Origin: Muribaculaceae bacterium
Lineage (GTDB): Bacteria; Bacteroidota; Bacteroidia; Bacteroidales; Muribaculaceae
Direction of reading: 5' to 3'
Assembly: GCA_017405965.1 (NCBI GenBank)
Contig: JAFQZK010000005.1
Location: forward strand, 1 to 64,000
DNA: 64,000 nucleotides
The translations under genes and the position numbers were made by a program. Every line of letters begins with the position of its first letter. The first letter of the stretch is position 1. This document shows positions 27,574-37,522 of the stretch, one piece after another. The notes under the pieces were generated by a model. That model worked only from the letters and a program-made list of their open reading frames with translations, ran no database searches and was not told the DNA's origin.

Positions 27574-28116
27574 ATGAGTGACGGACTGATTCCACGCCGA
27601 TACGCCAAAGCGCTGTACAAGCTCGCCGTCGAGAACGGTGACTCGGAGGAAATCTATGAGCTCTTGAAGAAGCTCAGTTTCCGCCACACCGCTATCGACG
27701 AACTCAAGCGCGCGGTGCTCAACCCCGGAATCTCTGACGAGGACAAGGGCGCTTACATGCTGCAACTCGCGGGTGGCAAGCCCGGCAGCTCGCTGGACAA
27801 GTTCCTGCTGCTGTGCGTGCGCAACAACCGCTCCGAGTACCTGCAGAAGATCTCCCTCGCCTACGTCGATCTCTATCGTGAGGCTCATGAGATTGCCCAT
27901 GTCGTGGTTACCACGGCAGTTCCCATGCCCGAGGCACAGATGAACGCTATCATCGATATCGTGAAAAAACGTCTTGGGGCTAAATCACTAGAGATCGAAG
28001 AGAAAATCGATCCCGAAATCATCGGCGGCTTCATCGTGACCATCAATGGCCTCGTGCTTGACGCGTCGGTAAGGAGAGAATTGAACGAATTGCAATTACA
28101 ACTGCTCAAGAAATAA
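27574..28116 (+). CDS. atpH: ATP synthase F1 subunit delta
   Basis: A 180-residue soluble subunit at the top of the peripheral stalk, linking b to alpha. The N-terminal helical domain starts with the usual IPRRYAKALYKLAVENGD, and the C-terminal part has the family motif KIDPEIIGGFIVTINGLVLDASV followed by RRELNELQLQL. Length is normal. Confidence 0.93.
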   Translation: MSDGLIPRRYAKALYKLAVENGDSEEIYELLKKLSFRHTAIDELKRAVLNPGISDEDKGAYMLQLAGGKPGSSLDKFLLLCVRNNRSEYLQKISLAYVDLYREAHEIAHVVVTTAVPMPEAQMNAIIDIVKKRLGAKSLEIEEKIDPEIIGGFIVTINGLVLDASVRRELNELQLQLLKK

Positions 28117-28125
28117 TTACAAGAG

Positions 28126-29721
28126 ATGATTAATCCCAGTGAAATATCTGATATATTGAAGCAACAGCTTGTTGATGATATCCTCAAGCGTCAGGTTGCC
28201 TTCGAGGAAGAAGGCACTGTCTTGGAGGTGGGCGACGGCGTGGCTCATGCCTATGGCCTGCACAATGTCGAGGCCAACGAGCTCGTGAGGTTCGAGAACG
28301 GCGTGACCGGTGTCGCTATGAACCTGGAGGAGAGCGATGTGGGTATCATCCTGCTCGACGAGGTGGACTCAGTGACCGAGAACATGAAGGTGCGCCGCAC
28401 CGGCGAGATCGCGTCCATCGAGGTGGGCGAGGGACTGCTGGGCCGCGTGATCAACGTGTTGGCCAAGCCTATCGACGGCGCTGGCCCCATCGAGGGTGAC
28501 AAACTGCGTCTGCCGCTGGAGCGTAAGGCACCCGGTGTCATCTTCCGCCAGCCGGTGAACCAGCCGTTGCAAACGGGCCTCAAGGCCATCGACTCGATGA
28601 TTCCCATCGGCCGCGGCCAGCGTGAGCTCATCATCGGTGACCGCCAGATCGGCAAGACCGCCATCGCGGTTGACACCATCATCAACCAGCGTGCAGGCTA
28701 TGAGGCTGGCAAGCCGGTATATTGCATCTATGTCGCCATCGGTCAGAAGGCATCGACCGTTGCCGCCCTTGTCAACAAACTCAAGGACTCGGGCGCCATG
28801 CCTTATACCATCGTCGTGGCAGCCACCGCTGCCGACTCGGCGTCGATGCGCTACTACGCACCCTTTGCCGGTGCCGCCATCGGTGAGTACTTCCGTGACA
28901 CCGGTCGCGACGCCCTCGTGATCTACGACGACTTGTCGAAGCATGCTGTGGCCTATCGTGAGATCTCGCTGATCCTCAAGCGCCCCTCGGGCCGCGAGGC
29001 TTATCCCGGCGATATCTTCTACTTGCACAGCCGTCTGCTGGAACGTGCCGCCAAGATCAACGAGAATCAGGACGTGGCCAGCGTGATGAACGACCTTCCC
29101 GCACCGCTCAAGCCCATTGTCAAGGGTGGCGGCTCGTTGACGGCATTGCCCATTATCGAGACCCAGGCCGGCGACGTGAGCGCCTATATCCCCACTAACG
29201 TGATTTCGATTACCGATGGTCAGATCTACCTCGAGTCGGCATTGTTCAACTCGGGTATCCGTCCCGCTGTGAATGTGGGCATCTCGGTATCGCGTGTGGG
29301 TGGTAACGCTCAGATCAAGTGTATGAAGAAGGTGGCAGGAACCCTCAAGATCGCCCAGGCTCAGTACCGTGAGCTTGAGGCCTTCACCAAGTTCGGCGGT
29401 GACATCGACCCCGTTACCGCACGCACCATCGACACGGGCCGCAAGAACGAGCGCCTGCTCGTCCAGCCGCAGTACACCCCGATGAAAGTCGAGGAGCAGG
29501 TGGCTATCATCTATTGCGGTGTGAACGGCCTGTTGCGTGACGTGCCTCTGGACAAGGTGGCCGAGTTCGAGAAATTGTTTATCGACTACCTGCGTGGCAA
29601 GCATCAGGGCGATGTGCTCGATGTGCTGCGCACCGGCAAGATTGACGACGACGTCATGTCCAAGCTCAAGCAAGCCGCTGCCCAGGTAGCCTCCAAGTAT
29701 GTTGAAGCCCCTGCCAGTTAA
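28126..29721 (+). CDS. atpA: ATP synthase F1 subunit alpha
   Basis: A 531-residue non-catalytic nucleotide-binding subunit. Walker A is [14 protein letters not shown] near residue 170, the alpha/beta signature is PALN-like at the C-terminal side of the nucleotide domain ([18 protein letters not shown]), and the C-terminal helical domain is complete. It lies nine bases after atpH. Confidence 0.97.
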   Translation: MINPSEISDILKQQLVDDILKRQVAFEEEGTVLEVGDGVAHAYGLHNVEANELVRFENGVTGVAMNLEESDVGIILLDEVDSVTENMKVRRTGEIASIEVGEGLLGRVINVLAKPIDGAGPIEGDKLRLPLERKAPGVIFRQPVNQPLQTGLKAIDSMIPIGRGQRELIIGDRQIGKTAIAVDTIINQRAGYEAGKPVYCIYVAIGQKASTVAALVNKLKDSGAMPYTIVVAATAADSASMRYYAPFAGAAIGEYFRDTGRDALVIYDDLSKHAVAYREISLILKRPSGREAYPGDIFYLHSRLLERAAKINENQDVASVMNDLPAPLKPIVKGGGSLTALPIIETQAGDVSAYIPTNVISITDGQIYLESALFNSGIRPAVNVGISVSRVGGNAQIKCMKKVAGTLKIAQAQYRELEAFTKFGGDIDPVTARTIDTGRKNERLLVQPQYTPMKVEEQVAIIYCGVNGLLRDVPLDKVAEFEKLFIDYLRGKHQGDVLDVLRTGKIDDDVMSKLKQAAAQVASKYVEAPAS

Positions 29722-29743
29722 GGTATATCATTAAGTTAGCAAG

Positions 29744-30628
29744 ATGTCAACGTTAAGAGAACTCAAGACGCGAATAGGTTCGGTAGCCTCCACCCAGAAG
29801 ACGACGAGCGCCATGAAGATGATCAGTTCGTCCAAGATGCGCAAGGCCACCGGCCAACTCCAGCGCTTGTCGCCCTACCGCCACATGGTGCAACACGTGA
29901 TCAGCCACCTGCTGGTGACCGATCAGCAATTCGACTCGCCGCTCATCGTTGAGCGTGAGGTACAGCGGGTTGCACTGGTGGTGTTCGGTAGCGATGACGG
30001 CCTGTGTGGCGGTTTTAATGTCAACATTTTGAAGCAGTTGCTCGTCACCATCAAGGACGTGCGCAAGCAGTATGGCTCACAGGTGGGCATTACCGTGATC
30101 CCTGTGGGCAAGAAGATGACCAAGGCCGTTGAGAAAATCACCGGCAAGGACATCCAGATGGAGCGTGTGGCCCTCAACACCCGCAGCGGCAACGAGGACC
30201 TGTACACCTTCACCGACCTGATGAAGACGCGCTTCCTGGAGCACACGTTCGACCGCGTGGAGATGCTTTACATGCATTTCATCTCCACCGGTAAGCAGGT
30301 CTTCAGCCGTGAGCAGCTGTTGCCCGTGAGCTATCAGGGCCTGGCCGACAATGTTGACCCGCGTGCCGCCAACAGCCCCTGCCTGTTTGAGCCCGATGCC
30401 AACACCATCTTCAACACCGTGCTGCCCTTGCACGTCAAGTCGATGCTCCAGGATGTGTTCATCCAGAGCGCGGCCAGCGAGCAGAGCGCGCGTGTGATGG
30501 CGATGCAGGCAGCGAGCGACAACGCCAAGGAGTTGCTCGACGAGTTGCAACTGGAGTACAACAAACTGCGTCAGCAGGGCATCACCACCGAGCTGCTCGA
30601 TATCCTGGGCGGCCAGGTGGAACGCTAA
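29744..30628 (+). CDS. atpG: ATP synthase F1 subunit gamma
   Basis: A 294-residue central rotor subunit with the N-terminal coiled-coil helix (LRELKTRIGSVASTQKTTSA, MKMISSSKMRKA), the core SDDGLCGGFN and the C-terminal helix ASEQSARVMAMQAASDNAKE. It is the last gene of the ATP synthase block; nuoI starts 39 bases later. Confidence 0.96.
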   Translation: MSTLRELKTRIGSVASTQKTTSAMKMISSSKMRKATGQLQRLSPYRHMVQHVISHLLVTDQQFDSPLIVEREVQRVALVVFGSDDGLCGGFNVNILKQLLVTIKDVRKQYGSQVGITVIPVGKKMTKAVEKITGKDIQMERVALNTRSGNEDLYTFTDLMKTRFLEHTFDRVEMLYMHFISTGKQVFSREQLLPVSYQGLADNVDPRAANSPCLFEPDANTIFNTVLPLHVKSMLQDVFIQSAASEQSARVMAMQAASDNAKELLDELQLEYNKLRQQGITTELLDILGGQVER

Positions 30629-30667
30629 CATGAAATTCTAACGAAAACAAGAAAAGACTAAGAGAAT

Positions 30668-31240
30668 ATGAGCATCAAGGAGTATTTCGTCTCGATCTTC
30701 AAAGGCTTCTACAGCCTGATCAAGGGAATGGAGGTGACCGGCAAGGAGCTGGTGACCCCCAAGGTGACCGAGCAGTATCCCGAAAACCGTGCCGAGCTTC
30801 ACATCCCGGAGCGTTTCAGGGCCACGCTGGAGTTCATCTATGATGAAAACGGTTATCACAAGTGCATCGCTTGCGGCAGCTGTGAGCGCAACTGCCCCAA
30901 TCAGACCATCGCCATCACCAAGCGCATGGTGGAGCTGCCCGACGGCAAAAAGAAGCAGAAACTCGACAAGTACACGTATGACCTGGGCAGCTGCACTTTC
31001 TGCGGCCTGTGTGTCCAGGTGTGCCCCACTAACGCCATCCGCTTCAGCAACGACTTTGAGCAGGCGGTGTTCACGCGCGAGAAGCTCGTCAAGCAGCTCA
31101 ATTATCTGCCCGAGAAGGACGATGCTCCCGCTCCCGCACCTGCAGCCAAGCCTGCGGCTCCCAAGCCCGCTGCTCCGGCAGCCGAAAAGCCCGCAACCAG
31201 TGGCGAGACTAATCAAGAAACTAAAGAAAACAAGGAATAA
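30668..31240 (+). CDS. nuoI: NADH-quinone oxidoreductase subunit I with Ala/Pro-rich tail
   Basis: A 190-residue ferredoxin-like subunit with two 4Fe-4S sites, CIACGSCERNCP near residue 60 and CTFCGLCVQVCP near residue 110, carrying clusters N6a and N6b. Unusually, after about residue 150 it continues as a low-complexity tail rich in Ala, Pro and Lys (APAPAAKPAAPKPAAPA) ending in a charged stretch. As no NuoEFG genes lie in this cluster, this subunit may be near the point where the electron donor docks. The stop overlaps the nuoJ start by one base. Confidence 0.94.
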   Translation: MSIKEYFVSIFKGFYSLIKGMEVTGKELVTPKVTEQYPENRAELHIPERFRATLEFIYDENGYHKCIACGSCERNCPNQTIAITKRMVELPDGKKKQKLDKYTYDLGSCTFCGLCVQVCPTNAIRFSNDFEQAVFTREKLVKQLNYLPEKDDAPAPAPAAKPAAPKPAAPAAEKPATSGETNQETKENKE

Positions 31241-31755
31241 TGGAATCAGTAGGTAACATCATTTTGTATTTTATCGTTGCCATCGCCATCATCGTGTTCT
31301 CGGTGCTGACGGTCACTACGCGCAAGATTCTGCGCTCGGCAACTTATCTGCTGTTTGTGCTTTTTGCCACAGCCATCATCTACTTCCAGATGGACTATCA
31401 GTTCCTGGGAGCTGTACAGATCGCCGTTTATGCCGGCGGCATTCTGGTGCTGTTCGTGTTTGCCATCATGCTCACGCAACAGCCCGGAAAGAATGCCGAG
31501 GCCCTGGCCACGCATCGCCGCTGGCTGGGACTGACGGCAGCGCTTGCCGGAGTCGCCGTGTGTGGCTACGGCCTGTTCAGCTATGCTGGCTTCGCTGGCC
31601 GACTGCTCAGCAGCGGGGTGGACATCAATATGGAAAAGATCGGCCAGTTCTTGTTGAGCACCGACAAGTATGGCTATCTGTTGCCTTTTGAGGCCATCAG
31701 TGTGTTGTTATTGGCTTGTATCATTGGAGGTGTGGTTATTGCCCGTCGCCGCTAA
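31240..31755 (+). CDS. nuoJ: NADH-quinone oxidoreductase subunit J
   Basis: A 171-residue membrane subunit with five predicted helices. The conserved region YLLFVLFATAIIYFQMDYQF and AVQIAVYAGGILVLFVFAIM includes the pi-bulge helix typical of ND6/NuoJ. It overlaps nuoI by one base (TAATG), implying coupled translation. Confidence 0.93.
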   Translation: MESVGNIILYFIVAIAIIVFSVLTVTTRKILRSATYLLFVLFATAIIYFQMDYQFLGAVQIAVYAGGILVLFVFAIMLTQQPGKNAEALATHRRWLGLTAALAGVAVCGYGLFSYAGFAGRLLSSGVDINMEKIGQFLLSTDKYGYLLPFEAISVLLLACIIGGVVIARRR

Positions 31756-31770
31756 AAATGTGATAAGATT

Positions 31771-32082
31771 ATGGATTTGACATTGTTTATGTATCTCATC
31801 CCCAGCCTCATCATGTTTGGCTGCGGTGTTTATGGTTTCATCACCCGCAAGAACATGATTGCGATCATGATTTCGCTCGAGTTGATGCTCAACTCGGTGG
31901 ATATCAACTTTGCGGTGTTTAACCGTTACCTGTTCCCTGGTCAGATGGACGGCATGTTCTTCTCGCTGTTCGCGATTGCCATCGCGGCTGCCGAGACGGC
32001 ACTTGCCCTTGCCATCATCATCAATGTGTTCCGCATTGCCAAGAACGTGGACATCAACCAAATCACTAAACTGAAATTCTAA
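31771..32082 (+). CDS. nuoK: NADH-quinone oxidoreductase subunit K
   Basis: A 103-residue three-helix membrane subunit (ND4L type) with the conserved acidic residues in MIAIMISLELMLNSVDINF and AIAAAETALALAIIINVFR. Length is exactly usual. It lies between nuoJ and nuoL with gaps of 15 and 5 bases. Confidence 0.95.
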   Translation: MDLTLFMYLIPSLIMFGCGVYGFITRKNMIAIMISLELMLNSVDINFAVFNRYLFPGQMDGMFFSLFAIAIAAAETALALAIIINVFRIAKNVDINQITKLKF

Positions 32083-32087
32083 CGATT

Positions 32088-34079
32088 ATGCCATTAAGCT
32101 TAGCAATAGTAGTTGTAGTATTGCCCCTGGTCATGTTCCTGTTCCTGGGACTTGTCGGGGTGAAAATGGGTAAAAAGATCACCGGTGCAATCGGTGTGCT
32201 GGCCATGCTGGTCGACACCATTCTCGCCTATGGCGTGGCGCTGACCTATTTCTTCGGCAGCGGTGAGCAGTTGGTGAACGGTGTTCGTCAGGCAGTCGTT
32301 GTTGCCAATCCGGCCTGGTTGTCGTTTACCGACACGATGGTGGTGCGCATGGGTGTCCTTGTGGATCCCATCGCAGCGATGATGCTCGTGGTCATCACCA
32401 CGGTATCGCTGATGGTGCACCTCTACAGTATGGGCTACATGTGTGACCACGACGGCAATGCCGAGAAGGGTTTCCAGCGTTACTACGCCTTCCTGGCGTT
32501 GTTCACGTTCTCGATGCTGGGCCTGGTGGTTGCCACCAACATTTTCCAGATTTTCGTGTTCTTTGAGATGGTGGGTCTTTCATCCTACCTGCTCATCGGT
32601 TTCTATTACTCGACCCCTGCCGCCAATCATGCCAACAAGAAGGCCTTCATCGTCACCCGTCTGGCTGACTTATTCTTCCTGCTGGGTATCATGATTCTGA
32701 GCTATTATACCAAGACTTTCGACTTCGACGCGCTCGTCTTCGGGCCCACGATGTCGGGTAGCTTGGATACGGCCCAGAGTGCCATCAGCACTGCCGGCGG
32801 AGCCACCTTCCTGGGTTGCTCGGTCATGGGTTGGGCGTTGACCTTCATCTTCATCGGCGGTGCCGGTAAGAGTGCGATGTACCCGTTGCACATCTGGCTG
32901 CCCGATGCTATGGAGGGTCCCACTCCCGTATCGGCGTTGATCCACGCTGCGACCATGGTTGTCGCCGGTGTGTTCCTGGTGGCAAGGTTGTTCCCGCTGT
33001 ATGTCCTCGAGCAGGGTGCGATGAACATCATCCTGGTCGTTGGCGCCTTCACGGCTTTCTATGCCGCCGCCATCGCCTGCACCCAGAGTGACATCAAGCG
33101 TGCGCTGGCCTTCTCGACCATCTCGCAGATCGCCTTCATGATGACCTCGCTGGCCGTGAGCTCCAACAACAACTCGCTGCTCGAGATTCACCACGGTTAC
33201 GGCCTGGGTTACATGGCGTCGATGTTCCACCTGTTCACTCACGCTATGTTCAAGGCGTTGCTCTTCCTGTGCGCCGGTGCCATCATCCATGCCGTTCACA
33301 GCAACGAGAACGACAAGATGCACGGTCTGCACAAGTATATGCCCATCACCAGCATCTGCTTCCTCATCGGTTGCTTGGCCATTGCGGGTATTCCCCCGTT
33401 CGCCGGCTTCTTCAGTAAGGACGAAATCCTCGTCGCTGCCTACGAGCGCGGCCTGGGTTGGGGCCTGTGGATGTCGATGGTGGCTTGCATGACCGCCTTC
33501 TACATGTTCCGTATCTACTACCTCATCTTCTTCTGGAAGAAACATGAGGTTCACACTCACCATGCTCCCAAGGACCAGCCCTGGACGATGACGCTTCCGC
33601 TCATCATCCTGGCTGCCATCTCGTGTGTTGCGGGCTTCGTGCCCTTCCACGACCTGGTGACCTGGGATGGCAAGGCGCTGGAGACTGCCGTTGACATGAA
33701 GGTGGCCGGCTCGAGCGTACTCGTCGCCCTGGTGGGTATCGGTCTCGCAACCGTCATGTACCGCAAGGAGAACCCGCTGCCCGACCGTCTCGCCAACGCG
33801 ATGCACGGCCTGTGGCAAGCCAGCTACAAGCGCTTCTACATGGACGAGCTCTACCAGTTCATCACCCACAAGGTGATCTTCCAGGCCATCTGTGTGCCCA
33901 TCGCATGGTTTGACCGTCACATCATCGACGGCTTCTTCAACCTGCTGGCCGATGCCACCAACTCGCTGTCGTTCGGCATCCGCCGTCTGCAGTCGGGCAG
34001 CATCCAGGCCTATGTGTATGTTTATCTGTTGGGTGCCCTGCTGCTTGCAGCGATCACCATGGTATGTGTATTGTTCTAA
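32088..34079 (+). CDS. nuoL: NADH-quinone oxidoreductase subunit L
   Basis: A 663-residue antiporter-like proton-pumping subunit at the distal end of the membrane arm. Signatures include FEMVGLSSYLLIGFYY with the key glutamate, HIWLPDAMEGPTPVSALIHA and the lysine of broken helix 7, and FAGFFSKDEIL. The C-terminal lateral helix region is present (DELYQFITHKVIFQAICVPI). Length is normal. Confidence 0.95.
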   Translation: MPLSLAIVVVVLPLVMFLFLGLVGVKMGKKITGAIGVLAMLVDTILAYGVALTYFFGSGEQLVNGVRQAVVVANPAWLSFTDTMVVRMGVLVDPIAAMMLVVITTVSLMVHLYSMGYMCDHDGNAEKGFQRYYAFLALFTFSMLGLVVATNIFQIFVFFEMVGLSSYLLIGFYYSTPAANHANKKAFIVTRLADLFFLLGIMILSYYTKTFDFDALVFGPTMSGSLDTAQSAISTAGGATFLGCSVMGWALTFIFIGGAGKSAMYPLHIWLPDAMEGPTPVSALIHAATMVVAGVFLVARLFPLYVLEQGAMNIILVVGAFTAFYAAAIACTQSDIKRALAFSTISQIAFMMTSLAVSSNNNSLLEIHHGYGLGYMASMFHLFTHAMFKALLFLCAGAIIHAVHSNENDKMHGLHKYMPITSICFLIGCLAIAGIPPFAGFFSKDEILVAAYERGLGWGLWMSMVACMTAFYMFRIYYLIFFWKKHEVHTHHAPKDQPWTMTLPLIILAAISCVAGFVPFHDLVTWDGKALETAVDMKVAGSSVLVALVGIGLATVMYRKENPLPDRLANAMHGLWQASYKRFYMDELYQFITHKVIFQAICVPIAWFDRHIIDGFFNLLADATNSLSFGIRRLQSGSIQAYVYVYLLGALLLAAITMVCVLF

Positions 34080-34112
34080 TCAACGGTCTAACAAAAGGAA
34101 AGGATATATCAA

Positions 34113-35645
34113 ATGGAAATTTTCAATAATATACTGATTTACTTTGTGATCGTGCCTCTGTTGACACTTGGAGGCCTGGCCGTGTGCCGCAACCAGGGCA
34201 TCAAGGCCATCAGGACCGTTGCTGTTATTGGCGCCAGCGTGCTTATGGTGCTTGCCGCCATGCTGGTCAAGATTTTCCTTGACGCGCGTGCCGGTGGCGA
34301 CACCAGTGAGATGATCCTGCGCAGCGATCTGTTGTGGTATGCCCCGTTCAACGTCCACTTGGCGCTCGGCGTCGATGGCGTGAGCGTGGTGATGATTCTG
34401 CTGTCGGCGTTCATCGTGTTCGCCGGTGTGTTCGCCTCGTGGAAGATGAACCCGCTGCCGCGGCAGTTCTTCATGTGGTTCTTCCTGTTGTCCACGGGTG
34501 TGTTCGGTTTCTTTATTTCGATCGACCTGTTCACGATGTTCATGTTCTATGAGGTCGCTCTGATTCCCATGTACCTGCTGATTGGCGTGTGGGGCAGCGG
34601 CAACAAGAACTACAGTGCCATGAAGCTGACGCTGATGCTGATGGGTGGCTCGGCCTTCCTGATGCTCGGCTTGATCGGTATCTATTTCCACTCGGCTCCC
34701 GAGGGTCAGGCACTGACGATGAACATCCTGGACATTGCTCATAACGATGCCATCCCGCACAGTTGGCAATATGTGCTGTTCCCGCTGACGTTTGTCGGCT
34801 TCGGCGTGCTGGGTGCCATGTTCCCGTTCCACACATGGTCTCCCGACGGTCATGCCTCGGCGCCCACGGCGGTGTCGATGCTCCACGCCGGTGTGCTGAT
34901 GAAGCTTGGTGGTTACGGCTGCTTCCGCATCGCCATCTACCTGATGCCGTTTGCTGCCAATGAGCTGGCTTGGATCTTCCTGCTGCTCACCGGTGCCAGC
35001 ATCGTCTATGGTGCGTTGAGCGCCTGTGTGCAGACCGACCTCAAGTACATCAATGCCTATTCCAGTGTGAGCCACTGCGGTATGGTGCTGTTCGCCATCC
35101 TCATGTTCAACACCACGGCGATGACCGGTGCTGTGATGCAGATGCTCTCGCACGGTCTGATGACGGCCCTGTTCTTTGCCTTGATCGGTATGATCTATGG
35201 CCGCACCCACACGCGTGACATCCGCGACATGGGCGGTATGATGCACATCATGCCTTACCTGGGTGTGGGCTATGTGATTGCCGGTTTGGCATCGCTGGGT
35301 CTGCCGTTCCTGAGCGGTTTCGCTGCCGAGATGACCATCTTCTTCGGCTCGTTCCAGCACACCGACACCTTCCACCGCGTGCTCACCATCTTGGCGACCA
35401 CGTCGATCGTCGTGACTGCGGTTTACATCTTGCGCGTTGTCGCCAAGCTCTTGTTCGGCGAGGTACAGGATGAGCACCACCGCTCGTTGACCGACGCCAC
35501 CTGGGAGGAGCGCCTGTCCACGGCAACGCTGATTTTTGCCGTGGCAGCCATCGGTTGTTTCCCCAACTTCTTTATTGACATTATCAAGGGCAGCTTCTAC
35601 CCCGTTGTCGAGGCCTTGCAGGCTGCTCTGCCCAATGTGATGTGA
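34113..35645 (+). CDS. nuoM: NADH-quinone oxidoreductase subunit M
   Basis: A 510-residue antiporter-like proton-pumping subunit (ND4 type). Conserved parts are MFYEVALIPMYLLIGVWG, FPFHTWSPDGHASAPTAVSM and the AYSSVSHCGMV segment. It follows nuoL by 33 bases. Confidence 0.95.
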   Translation: MEIFNNILIYFVIVPLLTLGGLAVCRNQGIKAIRTVAVIGASVLMVLAAMLVKIFLDARAGGDTSEMILRSDLLWYAPFNVHLALGVDGVSVVMILLSAFIVFAGVFASWKMNPLPRQFFMWFFLLSTGVFGFFISIDLFTMFMFYEVALIPMYLLIGVWGSGNKNYSAMKLTLMLMGGSAFLMLGLIGIYFHSAPEGQALTMNILDIAHNDAIPHSWQYVLFPLTFVGFGVLGAMFPFHTWSPDGHASAPTAVSMLHAGVLMKLGGYGCFRIAIYLMPFAANELAWIFLLLTGASIVYGALSACVQTDLKYINAYSSVSHCGMVLFAILMFNTTAMTGAVMQMLSHGLMTALFFALIGMIYGRTHTRDIRDMGGMMHIMPYLGVGYVIAGLASLGLPFLSGFAAEMTIFFGSFQHTDTFHRVLTILATTSIVVTAVYILRVVAKLLFGEVQDEHHRSLTDATWEERLSTATLIFAVAAIGCFPNFFIDIIKGSFYPVVEALQAALPNVM

Positions 35646-35686
35646 TGAAAGTGTTTAACCTGATAATAAAAGCATAAGATAAAGAT

Positions 35687-37165
35687 ATGAATTTTAATCT
35701 TGATTATTCACAAATCTTGTATATGCCGCAGGAAATCGGCCTGTTGGTGGTTTTCTTGCTCGTTTTCTTATACGACACTTTCATGCCCGAGCGCACCAAG
35801 CGTTACACGGCCGTGTTCTCGGTCATCATGATGGCAATCTACACGGTATATTGCTTCTGCATGCCTGTAGTGACCGGATTTGCCTTTGGCGAGATGTACG
35901 AGACCAATGCTCCCACCTGGGTGATGAAGAACATCCTCAACGTGGGCGTTGTGCTGGTGCTCTTGCAGGCTGTCAAGTGGACCGACAGCGAATTCGTGAG
36001 CGTTCGCCGCGGCGAGTTCTACGAGTTGATCCTGTTGACGCTGCTGGGCATGTTCCTCATGATTTCGTCACGTCACTTCCTGCTGTTCGTCATCGGTCTC
36101 GAGACCGCCTCGCTGCCCATCGCAGCGCTGGCCGCGTTCGAGAAGCGTCACTACGAGTCCCACGAGGCTGCTGCCAAGTACATCTTCACTGCAGTCTTCT
36201 CGTCGGCGATTTTCCTGTTGGGTATCTCCTTCGTGTATGGCATGAGCGGCACGCTCTACTTCAGAGACATCGCCACGATGCTGCTGGGCAACCAATCGGC
36301 TCTGCTGATTGCCGCCCTGGCCTTCGTCATCGCCGGTGTGGGCTTCAAGCTCTCGCTCGTGCCCTTCCACCAGTGGACTGCCGACGTTTATCAGGGTTCG
36401 CCCACGGCCGTTACCAGCTACCTGTCGGTCATCAGCAAGGGCGCTGCAGCGTTCTCGTTCCTGATCATCCTGGTGCAGGTCTTCGGTGCTGCTTACAGCC
36501 ATGTGTGGGAATGGATGCTCTATGCAGTGATCATCCTTACCATCACGCTGGGTAACCTGTTCGCCATCCGTCAGCGCAACCTGAAGCGCTTCCTGGCCTT
36601 CTCGTCGATTTCTCAGGCCGGTTACATCATGCTCGGTGTCATCGCCGTGAACGTGATGGGCATGAGCTCGATGATCTACTATGTGCTGGTTTACATCTTC
36701 AGTAACCTCGCCGCCTTCGGCGTGATTGCCGCTATTGAGCGCCAGACCGGTCGCGTGACCATGGACGATTACAACGGCCTGTTCAAGACCAACCCCTGGC
36801 TCGCCTTCACGATGATGCTTGCCATGTTCTCGCTGGGTGGTATTCCCCCGTTTGCGGGCTTCTTCAGCAAGTTCTTCATCTTCGTTGGCGCTTGCCATCA
36901 GGGCTCGGTGGCCATCTACGCGCTGGTACTCATCGCGTTGATCAACACGATCATCTCGCTGTACTACTACCTGCTTGTGGTCAAGGCTATGTTCCTGCGT
37001 CAGGACGACTGCGTGATACCCACCATCAAGAGCCACTGGACCGAGCGTCTGGGTCTCATCCTGTGTGTGCTGGGTGTCATCTTCATCGGTTTGATCAGTT
37101 GCATCTATACCTACATCAACGGTTCGGTAGATGCCATCAGCTCGATGTTCGCAATCATCCAGTAA
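35687..37165 (+). CDS. nuoN: NADH-quinone oxidoreductase subunit N
   Basis: A 492-residue antiporter-like proton-pumping subunit (ND2 type), with VIGLETASLPIAALAAF, VPFHQWTADVYQGSPTAVTS and LAFSSISQAGYIMLG. It is the last gene of the cluster and is followed about 190 bases later by a strong terminator. Confidence 0.95.
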   Translation: MNFNLDYSQILYMPQEIGLLVVFLLVFLYDTFMPERTKRYTAVFSVIMMAIYTVYCFCMPVVTGFAFGEMYETNAPTWVMKNILNVGVVLVLLQAVKWTDSEFVSVRRGEFYELILLTLLGMFLMISSRHFLLFVIGLETASLPIAALAAFEKRHYESHEAAAKYIFTAVFSSAIFLLGISFVYGMSGTLYFRDIATMLLGNQSALLIAALAFVIAGVGFKLSLVPFHQWTADVYQGSPTAVTSYLSVISKGAAAFSFLIILVQVFGAAYSHVWEWMLYAVIILTITLGNLFAIRQRNLKRFLAFSSISQAGYIMLGVIAVNVMGMSSMIYYVLVYIFSNLAAFGVIAAIERQTGRVTMDDYNGLFKTNPWLAFTMMLAMFSLGGIPPFAGFFSKFFIFVGACHQGSVAIYALVLIALINTIISLYYYLLVVKAMFLRQDDCVIPTIKSHWTERLGLILCVLGVIFIGLISCIYTYINGSVDAISSMFAIIQ

Positions 37166-37352
37166 CCAAGTATCACTGGAGTTTGGTGTTTAGAGAATGT
37201 CGCAAGCGGCATCAGCCCTGATTCTCGCAACGATCTGAACACCCTCTAAACCCTAAACTCTAAACTTTAAGTTTGCAGGGCAAACTTAAATAGAATACTA
37301 CTTCTGATATCATTTAGCATAACCAAACAGGAGAAGATTTGTTTCATGTTAT

Positions 37353-37389
37353 GGGAGCGCTGTGGCAATCCACAGCGCTCCCGCTTTTT
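37353..37389 (+). terminator. Terminator of the nuo-atp cluster
   Basis: GGGAGCGCTGTGG and CCACAGCGCTCCC form a perfect 13-bp stem around a 4-base loop, followed by GCTTTTT. It closes the co-directional energy cluster. Confidence 0.92.
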
Positions 37390-37451
37390 ACCTAGCCTGA
37401 TATTCAGAGGAAGGTAAAGCCGAAAAAATAATACAAAAAATGCGAGTTGTC

Positions 37452-37482
37452 TTTTGATTTTGTTAAATAAATGCTATATTTG
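37452..37482 (+). promoter_or_regulatory. Promoter of the large LRR-dockerin gene
   Basis: TTTTG (37452-37456), 18 bases, TATATTTG (37475-37482), about 40 bases before the start codon at 37523. Confidence 0.65.
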
Positions 37483-37522
37483 CGACAGAATTATATATTA
37501 ACCTCATTAAAACTCAATAATC

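Larger units (their letters stand above)
37166..37522. other. Intergenic region after nuoN
   Basis: The 357 bases hold an iterated-word stretch (CCCTAAACTCTAAACT at about 37250), a 9-bp hairpin (37268-37288, TAAGTTTGC / GCAAACTTA), the operon terminator (37353-37389) and the promoter of the next gene (37452-37482). No gene is seen. Confidence 0.65.

Noticed and set aside
34080-35480. Long open frame of 466 codons on the minus strand opposite nuoM
   Set aside because: It lies wholly opposite a well-conserved gene, has an extreme His/Glu/Arg/Gln composition and matches no family; it is a shadow of the GC-biased third positions of nuoM. The same holds for the long minus-strand frames opposite nuoL, nuoN, atpA and atpD.
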